From contig JAGMWG010000029.1 of assembly GCA_020744225.1 (NCBI GenBank), positions 62,001-126,000 on the forward strand: DNA of 64,000 nt. The letters are read 5' to 3'. The translations under genes were made by a program, and so were the position numbers. This document shows positions 54,656 to 64,000 of this stretch, piece by piece. Each line of letters opens with the position of its first letter. The first letter of the stretch is position 1. This stretch comes from Paraphoma chrysanthemicola (lineage: Eukaryota > Ascomycota > Dothideomycetes > Pleosporales > Phaeosphaeriaceae). Under the pieces are notes generated by a model, which saw only the letters and a program-made list of their open reading frames with translations, did no database searches and was not told where the DNA came from.

Positions 54656-55362
54656 ACCACAATCATTGTGAGACATCTATACCTCAGGTTAGCATGAGAG
54701 CATAGCGTGGAGTAATTTGAACTTTATTGTTAAAGTACGTTGCATGCTTATAATGTGTACTATGGAACCTGGGATATGCCCAAATTAAAGAACTTCTAAC
54801 ATGCTATCTTCTCCTTACCCAGCATATGACGTGGCTTTTAAGCACGAATGTGGCGTTGAACGTTGTCCATGAACTGTCACGCGCCTTTTCGATGGGAAAA
54901 CTCTCGCAAGATCTCAGGTACGGCCTTGTACATCTTAGCATTGGTGATCAGTATTCGAATCAGCTCCTGCTCAGGAATGGGCCGAAGAAAAGATGACATG
55001 CGTGTTTGCCTATGCAAGTCCTGATGCCGGCGCCAAACACGAGCATTGCCTTCTCCATAGCCCAGTATCTTTGATCAATCTCCAACCATTTCTCTGGTCT
55101 AAACTCGTGCGCATTTTAGCTTTGGGCGGCATGATAACTGCTAGGTCGTCGCGTGTGTACATGCTCCGGATTCTAGCAGAACTGTACTCAAGAGAAGGCA
55201 ATCGCTTACCCCACCCACAGTAGGAAAACTTGCTTGTGCACGATTTACGGATGTAAGAGGGCTCTGAAGCGACGATCCCAGCGGGCAGTTTTGTCTGGAG
55301 GGTTAAGCATGCCGCCCCTCCAATCGTCGGTTCGCGACTTGGGGATGGGCCCCGCACCGATA
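54656..55362. other. Intergenic region, 0.7 kb
   Basis: A minus-strand ORF of 118 codons at 55010-55366 abuts the stop of the next gene in another frame and includes KSCTSKFSYCGWGKRLPSLE. It could be an extra 3' exon of that gene, but I see no donor that joins it convincingly. Confidence 0.45.
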
Positions 55363-56612
55363 TCATTCGACCAAGACTGTTGTCACCACGCTGACCTCTG
55401 GTACATGGCGAATCTCTTCAGCCAGCGCCTTGAAGATGGCTTTAGCCTCGTCCTTGACTATGTCTGCGCGAAGGTAGCTAGGAACACCTTTAACACGAAT
55501 CGACCGCTCCGTCCACTTGAGCTGGTCAAGTTGAGAGTTTGGAAAAGTTGTTCGACTCGCCCAGGGCCAACCCTCGACTTTTCTCTCGACATAGTCAGGC
55601 GTGACGATGATATCCTCCAACTTCTCGCATTTCCAAGCCAACTTCGTAAGGGCCAGAATAATCTGCCAGATCCCGCTAGGAAGAGTGGTTTGTCGACCAG
55701 ACCTGCGCCTCTTGTTGTCAGTGTGCAGCTTGCCGAGATTCGGTGACAACTTGAAGACGATCAGCGATGCGCAATGGTCAGCCAGGTACAAGATCGTCGA
55801 AGCCTGACGTGCCAGAAACTCGCGTGCCGAGATCTGTGTTGGCGCGCGAGGATAGTTGGTCGAGAAATTGTCTCCGACGAGGCTATTTAGAGTGATGCGC
55901 GTGAGGTGACAGAAGTCGCGATTGGCGATTGACATACGGTAGCGGCCACTGTAATTGTCAGTTAAGTCTCGTATGGCAGCGATGTGTCAAGCAGTACTTA
56001 CATCGCGCGGTTGCTTGTGAACGTCCAAGAGTCACCTGGCTCGCAGTAATGGATGGATCTATCGCTGAGTTGAAATCCGAAGACGATTTCAGTTTTCCCG
56101 AACATTTCGCTCACAAGTTCAGAATAGATGTTTTTGTTGACAAGCAGGAGAGAAGACTCTATCGAACGGTTCTCAAACTTTGTGGTCTTAGCAATGTTAT
56201 CAGAAATAGGGCAGCGACGTACCTCGCAAGTGTATGATGGCTTTTGGAGAAAGGGATGCTTCAACGTAACCTCAACGTCTTGATATGTGTTGTACTTCAG
56301 GGGAATGCCGTTCCAACGCCAGAAGCGGAATTGTGCGATACCAGCGTGTATTGTTTCGTAGTCGCAATCTGACCACTCATCTGCATCTGGAGCCTTTTTG
56401 TGGACAAGTTGTGTCGTCCACAATTTACCACCTACAGGATAGCCAAGCCAGCTATACACCATCTGACGGATTTCTAGCGGTAGCCGCTCTAGAGGTGACA
56501 ATGTAACAGGTTGACGGGGTTCTGTACGGCCGACCGGATTGGCCAGCATGTTCATATCTTCGACAGGTTCGACATACTTCTGGATGGAAAGCTCTAAGCT
56601 GCTACTGTTCAT
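55363..56612 (-). CDS. F-box-like (2EXR-type) hypothetical protein
   Basis: A 398-aa protein from two exons, 56002-56612 and 55363-55948, with a 53-nt intron (GTAAGT donor, TTACAG acceptor) joining NRA-IGRYRMSIANRDF; the sum is 1197 nt. Near residue 40 is SPLERLPLEIRQMVYSWLGY, the LP-x-EIR-x-x-(I/V)Y motif shared by many Dothideomycete proteins related to F-box domains (2EXR). ESSLLLVNKNIYSELVSEMF near residue 160 is the second conserved block of that group. The rest is unrecognised. No localisation signal is seen. Proteins of this kind are abundant, fast-evolving and mostly uncharacterised. Confidence 0.75.
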
Positions 56613-57565
56613 CTTTAATTGTTGATATGGGAAGCTTGTGGTTGAGGTTTTTTGTATTAAGAGTTGATGGTAAATTGTGCGTGCAATGGTTGAGGGACTG
56701 TGTGTACAGAATGATAGAATGCATGTCTAGGTTGACTTGCGGACGGATTTTATTCTCCTCACACAACTAGCCGCCTGCCGCCCAGGAAAGTATTAACAGG
56801 TTCATTGATCCACTGAAATTTGGGAGTCCCATGATTTTGAGGTACCTGCACCACGGTCTTGGACTCGAAGACTGTGCAATGATGGTAGCGAACGCGCAGT
56901 GAACCATGGTTCGCGCCACCAGCAACCCGTCACTTGTACTCTCAACGAACACTTTGCAATTGATGGACAGTTGAAGCTTGCTCAATTTTGCAGCTCAATA
57001 CTTGGCTGCCTCATTACTCGGTGGCGCTATTCGCAAAATACGCAGCTGCGGCACTTGGAGCCTCTCGATCCATGGTTCGTCGATTCTTCGACTTGGCCAC
57101 TCTGATTCGGGTCCCAATTCTTGCATCTTAAGGCTGATTCTATATTGTCTTAGCAGATATCTTTTTTGGAATTCTTCAACCATCCAGCATTTCTGCAAAG
57201 CAACGTCGAAAATGGCGCTGGCGAAAAAGTAGTCCCAGCACTAGTTGCTTCAGGAACGCGCGCGAAGATCTCGCGTGGCTGTGGAACGACGTGACACGAG
57301 TGACTCGCGTTTTGTTCATGAATTGGCTTCTCGACATTATTTGGCTTGTCAGCTACCCTTCTGGGGTTGATTGCTAACTCATTCTGATTCGCTCTTGCCA
57401 TCAGCGGCACCTGCATGCTGCCCCGCTCCCATGCGCGCATCTTCACTACAACTCATGAACATGGAATACACTTACACGACAGCCGAAATCAAGGAGACGT
57501 TCCACTAAACTCAAAATTGTCCAAAAAATTGACCTACAGCACCCAGGCTCAACCGCGCGGCACCA
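56613..57565. other. Divergent promoter region
   Basis: About 0.95 kb between the F-box-like gene and the P450 gene. No ORF here is convincing. Confidence 0.55.
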
Positions 57566-59605
57566 ATGGAGCAACTTCAAGACTTCATCTCTGATGTCCG
57601 ATGGCATCCCGGCATTGTCGAACATATCAATGCGCTCGTAAGCCTGTTAATCTTCTGTTGCATACTCCACCCAGCATTCACACTTCTCCGCAACTACATA
57701 AAAGCGCGCGGAACTGGTCTTCGTATCGTCGTCAGTCCAATCACGCCTTACACTCTACAATGGCAGCTATCTGCTTCGTTCCTCCGGCCAGTTCTCGAGC
57801 ACTTTCGCTGGTTCAGGGTAATTGACTGGACATGCGCCTGGAATGATGACGACAGGCTGCATGAACAGCTGGGACAGTGTCTTATTCTCGTGTCGCCTGG
57901 ACTAAACGTGCTATGCACGAGTGATCCGAAGACGATTGAGCATGTGTTGAAGAAGTGGAGGGAGTTTGAGAAGCCTGATAATGTGAATGGTGAGACTTGC
58001 CCATGTTAACAATGAGCGATTCTAATACTAAGCAGAAATCCTTGGGACTTTTGGCCAAAATGTCGACACCGTGAGTTTTACCATCCCAGCGTCCCAAGAC
58101 ATATCAATCGTGCCTCCCGATTCTATACTACATTGCAACGTCCATCATCATATCGATATCAACCACTAACCCATCTCAGTCCAACGGCCCCGACTGGCCT
58201 CGCCACCGCAAACTTACAGCCCCATGCTTTACAGAACGCTTCTCCCCCACCGTCTGGTCCCACGCCCTCGCGCAATCCACCTCTCTCACCAAAACCTGGC
58301 TCTCCCCACCCTCAGCCACGCATACCACCACCACACTAACCACAGACACCAGCACGCTCGCACTAAACGTAATTTCCGCCGTCGCGTTCGAAAATCAAAA
58401 CGTCAACGAACCAGGCAAGGGCCATAGCATGTCCCTCCGAGAAGCCCTCGTCACTGTAATGAGCACGAGTATTTCGCCCGCGATTGAAAGCGTAATGCCC
58501 TGGCTCAAAACCTCGTGGCTGCGTTCTTTACTACCGCGGCAAGTGAAGAAGCTACTCCTCGCTGTGCAGGAATTCAGCGCGTACATGGACGAACTCGTCA
58601 CGCGGGAGCGTGCAAAGTCAAATACGATATCTGGGACCACGAGCGCGGATGCCACCGCGAGGGCGAATTTGATTAGTACCTTGATCAAAGCGAATGAAGG
58701 CACGGATGAGAAGCAAGCGCGTCTATCACACTCGGAAGTACGCGCGAATATCTTTATTTTCACAGTCGGAGGGTTGGAATCTACATCTATTACACTGTCG
58801 TACGCACTGGCTTTACTCGCGCTCAATCCTGCGGTGCAGGACTGGGTTGCCGAGGAAGCTGTGCGCGCGTTCAAGGATGGCGAGGACGCGGAGTATAGTA
58901 AGACGTTTTTGAAGTTGAAGCGTGTTATGGCTGTCATGGTACGTTAAAACTACATTTACATCCCTACTTCTTATTACCGCTTCGTCACGCCTTGGTTGTG
59001 GCAGAGGAGGAGTAGAGATGCTAATCGATTGGAACAAATAGTACGAAACACTCCGCTTATACGGTCCTTCCCCACCATTACCACGTTCATCGAGTACACC
59101 AGGAACACCGTACACACTTCCCACCTCTGGCACTCTCTCCACCACCTCATCAGCTACAAGTAGTAGCATAACTCTCCCCGGCACCACGCAAATCATGCTA
59201 AATTCCTGGGCGGCACATACATCCGCTACCTACTTCTCCGACCCAAAGACGTGGGATCCGAAGCGCTGGATATCTTCAGAATCCCCTCCTGCCTCGACAA
59301 CAACTTCTGCTGATACCGAGACGCTTCTCCATCCGACTCCTGCATCGGGCTTCTTGGCCTGGGGCTCCGGGCCGCGCGTGTGTCCTGGTATGAAGTTTAG
59401 TCAAGTCGAGTTTTGCGGTGTGTTGGGTAGTGTATTGTCCAGAGTGCGTGTTGGTCTCGACACCGACGCGGAGGTAGGGACAAGAGAGTGGGAGAAGGAG
59501 AAAGAGAGGGTGCTTGGTGTAATGCGAGATTCGGTTGCGGAGCCATTGTTGCTGCACGTTAGAAAGGGTGAGGAGCTGAGAGTGAGGTTTTCGGAGAGAA
59601 TGTGA
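57566..59605 (+). CDS. Cytochrome P450 monooxygenase
   Basis: A 593-aa protein from four exons: 57566-57989, 58036-58070, 58180-58938 and 59042-59605; the sum is 1782 nt. It has an N-terminal membrane anchor (ALVSLLIFCCILHPAFTLL). The helix C WxxxR region reads WPRHRKL. The helix I segment, FTVGGLESTSITLSYALA, has Glu-Ser-Thr where Glu/Asp-Thr-Thr is usual. The ExxR motif is ETLR (Glu408, Arg411) and the heme loop is FLAWGSGPRVCPG (Cys520). A long Ser/Thr-rich insert follows ExxR, between the PSPPLPR segment and the ITLPGTTQI strand. It resembles fungal class II P450s of the CYP64/CYP4-like kind, but I cannot give the family. No biosynthetic partner adjoins it. Confidence 0.92.
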
Positions 59606-59916
59606 GGGAGTTCAAGGCTGCATAGCTACGAAGGCAAATAGTTCTTTCGATACTGTGCGAAATGCAGCAGCATATATAAGAATGCAATTTAAGCTTTTGG
59701 CCAGGCCCAAATTCAGGGCCGGACCAGCCATACAGAGCTCAAGCCCCAAGCATGCAATCACTACCCAACTACGCATGCCACACGCGCCCATACCCGTTGC
59801 TTCGCTCGCGCGCCTTTTCTTGTTCCTGTGATCAAATTATTGTACAAAAGCCCGCATCGGCAACGAAGTCCCAAAATGACCCTGACTGTTAGCACAGATG
59901 GAAAGTACGAAAGCAA
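59606..59916. other. Convergent intergenic region
   Basis: 311 bp between the P450 stop and the U2AF stop. No gene is seen. Confidence 0.6.
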
Positions 59917-61875
59917 CTACCAAGCATCGACATCGAAGCCCTCTTCAGAGAACTGAGTAGCAACGACCGTTCTCCGCGAGAATTGGCGGCCAGCAAGAGC
60001 CTTGATGGCGCGCTGTGCTGACTCGGTGTCTTGGTATTTGATGTAAATCTTGCCGACTCCGAGACTGGAGCGGGCACCGGCGGGACGTGGAATCTTGGTC
60101 TCGATGATGGGGCCGTATTTCTGGCACTCCTCTTCGATGTCTTCTTTGATTTCTGTGACACAGTTAGAATCTGTTGTTGGTTAGGTGGATATAAGAGGCT
60201 ATCTGTACCATCGTATTCCTCATCGTTGATTAGCTCGTCAGAGGTGACCATGTTCATGAGGCAGATGACGCGGCTGTGCTCTTGGTTCTCAGCTGCGCTG
60301 GCGCTGGCTAGCATCGAGATGGCGCCGACACCACCGTCGAGGCCAGCGGTCTGCTGAACACCGACGGTCGCGCGAGATACCTTGAGGTTGCTGTCGCCCA
60401 GAGCAATGTCGTTGAGGCCTTCAATGGCATTGTCCGTAGAAGTGCTATCTTCATATTCACAGAATGCAATACCCTGCAAGAATGTTAGTGTTTCCAGCAG
60501 AGTCGTTGAGAGTCACTTACACGATGCTGATCAGTGCTGGTGTCCTTGACTAGGACAAAGGCGCTGAGCTTGCCCATGGTCTCAATGAGCTCGCGGAACT
60601 GCTCTTCCTCGATGAATGTGGGGATGTTGACGATGCTGAGCTTGTTGGGGCTGTCCTTGACCACAGTCGACACGCCATCGCCAGTATACGCATTTTCCTC
60701 GGCCTGGGGAGTGATGTAGTCCTTGGGCCGGCGGATGGAGAGACCGGATCGATCAGGGCCACCGCTTTCATCGCGCATCTGTATACCGGTCATTGCCAGG
60801 GCCACTGTGGCGTCCTCGGCGGTCTTGAACTCAAGAGCAGCATACGCCTTGCTGGAAGCAATGTTGGCAGACGAGCAGGGATCGCGACCAGAGACGACGT
60901 TCAGGCCGTTCAGCTGCAGGTTGAAGAATTCGACGAGCTCCTCGTTGGTCGTCCCGGAGGGTAGATTGTGGACGTAGAGACGCTTCGACTGCTTCGAGGC
61001 GCTTGTCGCAAGAGCGGCGGCGGTTGCAGTGCCAGATGAGGGGCTCATGAAGGCGGCCAGCTTCGACGGGTCCATGGGCGCAGCGCGGGGCGCACCAGGC
61101 AGCGGGAACATGCCCGACAGCTTGGCCTGCTCGGCGGTGATGTTCTCGTAGCCGGCGGGCTTGATGTCCCACTGCGTCATGCGGCGCGGGCGGGTCTGGA
61201 TGTTCACGAACGGCGTGAGGTCGGGCGTGGGCTCGCGGGCCTTGTTGGGGAGCGGCGACTCTTCCTTCTGCTGGCGGCCCCTGTCGCGTCCACCACCACC
61301 GCCAAACCCGCCGTCTCGCCCACCACGTCTGCGCTCGTCGCCATAGCCTCCGCCGTCACGGCCGCCTCGGTCCCTGTCGCCCCGGTCTCGACGGAAGCCG
61401 CGGTCATCGTCGCGGTCGCGGTCTCCTCGAGGGCGGTCGCGGCGCGAGTACGAATCGCCCCAGCTGCGGTCGCCACGGTCGCCGCCTGCGCCCCGATCGT
61501 CGCGCCGGTCGCCGCGGGCGTACTTGTCTTCGCGCTCGCGGGCACGATAGTCGCGGCTGGTCGAGTACGTGTCGACCTCGTAGTCGCGACGGCCACCACC
61601 ACCACCTCCTCCTCCTCCGTGGCGCGGCGAGCGCGAGCGGCGTCTGCGTCTGTCGTCGTCGCCTCCACCACCGCGGCGGTCGTCTCTCGAGGACTGACTG
61701 GTTAGTGTGCGCTCCGTGTCGCGGCCCTGGCGTGCACTCACGTAAATCCTCGACCCACCGGACCGGCCGCCGTCTGCTTATGTTAGTGCCAATACATCTG
61801 GGGGAACTGCACACCAGTCAGCACGTGTACTGAGCCCAGTCGCTTACCTCGGGAGGTGTAGCTGTCGCCGTTCAT
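59917..61875 (-). CDS. U2AF2: Splicing factor U2AF large subunit
   Basis: A 577-aa protein from five exons: 61848-61875, 61742-61773, 60521-61693, 60209-60473 and 59917-60152; the sum is 1734 nt. The first two exons are only 28 and 32 nt. An Arg/Ser and Arg/Gly/Asp-rich N-terminus (RRRRRSRSPRH, a Gly9 run, repeated RD/RG) is followed by TRPRRMTQWDIKPAGYENIT, the link to RRM1. RRM1 starts KRLYVHNLPSGTTNEELVEF, RRM2 has KLSIVNIPTFIEEEQFRELI, and the C-terminal UHM has RVICLMNMVTSDELINDEEY and SSLGVGKIYIKY. It binds the polypyrimidine tract and recruits U2 snRNP. RRM1 is followed by a clear RNP1 (AYAALEF). Confidence 0.94.
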
Positions 61876-62188
61876 GGCGGGCGGCTTGCTGTGCGAGAGC
61901 TGTGTCGCGCGTGAGAGAATGCAGCCGCGCGAGTGTTGTGGCGCGGGTGCGAAAATGTACAGGAAGCTGCGATTAGCAGGCGCTGATCAAGGAGTGATGA
62001 TGGTTGAGTCTTCAGCCGCTGTCCGAGCACTTGGACGCGATGCTTGTGCTGGAGTGAGGTCGCAGGCGCGGAGAGCAAAAGTGGTGAGCGCGAGTCCGTG
62101 CCTTCTTGGCGCGACTGGACTAGACCAGGGGTGGAGCATTCACCGCGACCGTTGCCGCTCAATTGATCTTTGATAGTCTACACTGAAT
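61876..62188. promoter_or_regulatory. 313-bp shared promoter of U2AF and OGG1
   Basis: The two genes start head-to-head 313 bp apart. I see no TATA box or named element that can be assigned to one side. Confidence 0.6.
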
Positions 62189-63466
62189 ATGGCGTTACGG
62201 GCTGCGGAGTGGCACAAGCTGCCGACGAGTTTGACCGAGTTGTGCATTAATACGACACTTCGTTGTGGGCAGTCGTTCAGGTAGGCAGTCTGATTATCAC
62301 TCCCAGCTTCACTCTGACATGCAATTAGATGGCGCAAGTCTGCCGACGACGAGTGGTCCATGGCCCTTCATGGTCGCGTACTGTCCCTGCGTCAGGATGC
62401 TGAAGCTCTACACTACCGCGCAATGTACCCGTCGGCCACCCCCAAGCTTCCCACGCCGCCACCGTCGAATGCGCCCTCAGTCACTGCCGAAGACGAGGAC
62501 GACACGCCCGCCCTGATCAGGCACTACTTCAATCTCGAGCCAAACCTCGGCCAGCTGTACGAGCAATGGGCGGCCTCAGACGCGAACTTCAAGAAGAGGG
62601 CACCCAAGTTCACAGGCATCAGAATACTGCGGCAGGACGCCTGGGAGGCACTCATAGGCTTCATATGCAGCAGTAACAACAACATCAGTCGCATATCAGG
62701 CATGGTGCACAACCTGTGTCTGCACTACGGCCCGCTCATCGCGCACATCGACGACGTGCCCTACCACGACTTCCCAACCCCCGCCGCGCTCTCTGGCCCA
62801 GACGTTGAGGCGCACCTGATGAAGCTTGGTTTCGGATACAGGGCGAAGTACATTGCAAAGACTGCGCGCATGGTGTCTCAAGACAAGGGTCTGAAGTGGC
62901 TGGAAGGCCTCAGCAACCCCGAGTGTCCACAGTTCGGTGTCGCCACAAAGCCAGCCGGAGACCTGCTAGAAGGTGGTCGCGAGGGCTATCGGACGGCGCA
63001 CGACGAGCTGCTGGCCCTGCACGGTGTCGGACCCAAGGTCGCTGATTGCGTCTGCCTGTTCGGTCTCGGCTGGTCCGAGGCAGTCCCTGTCGACACGCAC
63101 GTCTGGCAGATCGCGCAGCGCGACTACAGGTTCGGCAAAGGCAAGCACAGCAGCCTCACTGCAGCGACGTATGTGGCAATTGGCAACCTATTTCGCAAAC
63201 TGTGGGGCAAAGAAGCTGGTTGGGCGCATTCGGTCTTGTTCACCGCCGACCTCAAAGCCTTCTCTGAGCGTGTTGTAGCCAAGACTGAGATCAAGGAAGA
63301 GGAGGTTGTGATCAAGACAGAGGGCGACGATACAGTGATTGAGAACGTCGTGAAAAAAGAAACGATCAAGCGTAAGAGGATTAAGAAGGAACCTGAAGAT
63401 GAGGAACGCCAGGTTTTGGAGGTCAAGGAGGAGACAACGCGCAGAATAAGACGTCGGAGAGGTTGA
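62189..63466 (+). CDS. OGG1: 8-oxoguanine DNA glycosylase/AP lyase
   Basis: A 409-aa protein from two exons, 62189-62280 and 62329-63466, joined QSFR-WRKSADDEW; the sum is 1230 nt. It removes 8-oxoguanine opposite cytosine and nicks the abasic site. The OGG N-terminal domain contains TLRCGQSFRW. The HhH-GPD core has FICSSNNNISRISGMV and the hairpin LHGVGPKVADCVCLFGLG with the Schiff-base Lys267, then VPVDTHVWQIAQRDY with Asp286. The 19-residue spacing is the same as human K249-D268. An insert of about 25 residues rich in Pro, Thr, Glu and Asp lies near residue 60. The last 70 residues are Lys/Glu/Arg-rich (IKRKRIKKEPEDEE; TRRIRRRRG), a likely nuclear signal. Confidence 0.95.
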
Positions 63467-64000
63467 ACATGGTCCGATGCTTGGCAACCAAATGCAATGC
63501 CCACATGCACACGCCCTCCGAGGACACCGAGGAGGTAGGCAAGCGCACCTCAATCAGGCGAATCTAGGCTCGTCCACTTCATTGATCAGAAAATGGATGA
63601 AAAGTATCCCGACTCATCCACTCACTGTGCGCGGAGAATTGCTATGACCGGTAACGCCGACGATGCAAGCGTGGAATCGCCTCGCGCGAACTAGCGCACC
63701 GGCCTAATGACGTAGAAGATGCAACCAATCATACCATCGAAATGAAAAGCAGAGTTTAGACGGCCAGTGCTAATTCGACCAAATGAGAAATGCTGGTGGT
63801 CCGTCTCGCTTTGTCCCTGGCGATCGGACTTAACCTCCGCTCGTATAACTAGCGGCACGTTAGAGTAGCCTTGCTCCAGTACTTTCGAAATACTAGTATA
63901 AAGACTGGCGTACGTTCGACGTCAAGGATATGTGTATCCTCTATCCAATTTATATCTGAAAACCACTTGGACCAATTTCAACGATTTTATTACATACAGA
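63467..64000. other. Region downstream of OGG1 to the window end
   Basis: Probably the OGG1 3' UTR and start of an intergenic region. I see no gene. Confidence 0.55.

Noticed and set aside
57566..59605. P450 as part of a secondary-metabolite cluster with the ADH and BBE oxidase
   Set aside because: No PKS, NRPS, terpene synthase or cluster regulator is present. The three genes are kilobases apart with housekeeping genes between them.
61204..61814. Ala/Thr-rich ORFs overlapping U2AF
   Set aside because: They are off-frame readings of the Arg/Gly/Asp repeat region on the same strand.

Overview
The window is nuclear DNA from a filamentous ascomycete (Pezizomycotina; Dothideomycetes is my best guess from the look of the proteins, an inference only). 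The reasons are short spliceosomal introns of about 45-65 nt with GTAAGT/GTATGT donors and CTAAC/CTGAC-like branch sites, genes about 2 kb apart on both strands without operons, a dispersed 5S rRNA gene, and typical fungal families (HET domain, fungal rhodopsin-like membrane protein, GT34, She3-like, EMC6). I resolved exon structures by hand for nearly every gene, and the joined reading frames come out as multiples of three.

Layout. 0-3 kb: 3' end of a C2H2 zinc-finger gene and a vezatin-like membrane protein. 4.3-11 kb: an unknown 255-aa helical protein, EMC6, PCNA, pyridoxal kinase and dUTPase. 11.5-18 kb: a fungal rhodopsin-like membrane protein, a secreted BBE-type flavoenzyme and a secreted M14 carboxypeptidase. 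18-28.4 kb: a TauD-like protein lacking most catalytic residues, an F-box/LRR-like protein, a complex I accessory subunit, a small unknown protein, a She3-like coiled-coil protein and a 57-aa Cys-rich protein. 28.4-32.9 kb: gene-poor. 32.9-42.2 kb: phospholipase C, a small cupin, a NUFIP1/Rsa1-like CCCH protein head-to-head with RNA polymerase III subunit RPC25, a 5S rRNA gene and a PTGR-like MDR reductase. 43.2-51.3 kb: sugar transporter, another gene-poor stretch, a HET-domain protein and a GT34 glycosyltransferase. 52.5-64 kb: a doubtful ORF, a zinc ADH, an F-box-like protein, a cytochrome P450, and U2AF large subunit head-to-head with OGG1.

How they work together. Most of the window is housekeeping and there is no biosynthetic cluster. 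Two neighbourhoods look meaningful. PCNA and dUTPase, 3-4 kb apart, both carry ACGCG (MBF/MCB-type) elements just upstream, consistent with shared G1/S control. The snoRNP-assembly factor, RPC25 and the 5S rRNA gene form a small ribosome-biogenesis/Pol III neighbourhood. The most unusual single item is the TauD-like protein (18033-19748). It has lost both iron-binding histidines and the 2-oxoglutarate arginine, keeps the fold motifs around them, and has gained a tail with duplicated phospho-site-like peptides. It looks like a pseudoenzyme with a regulatory or scaffolding role.
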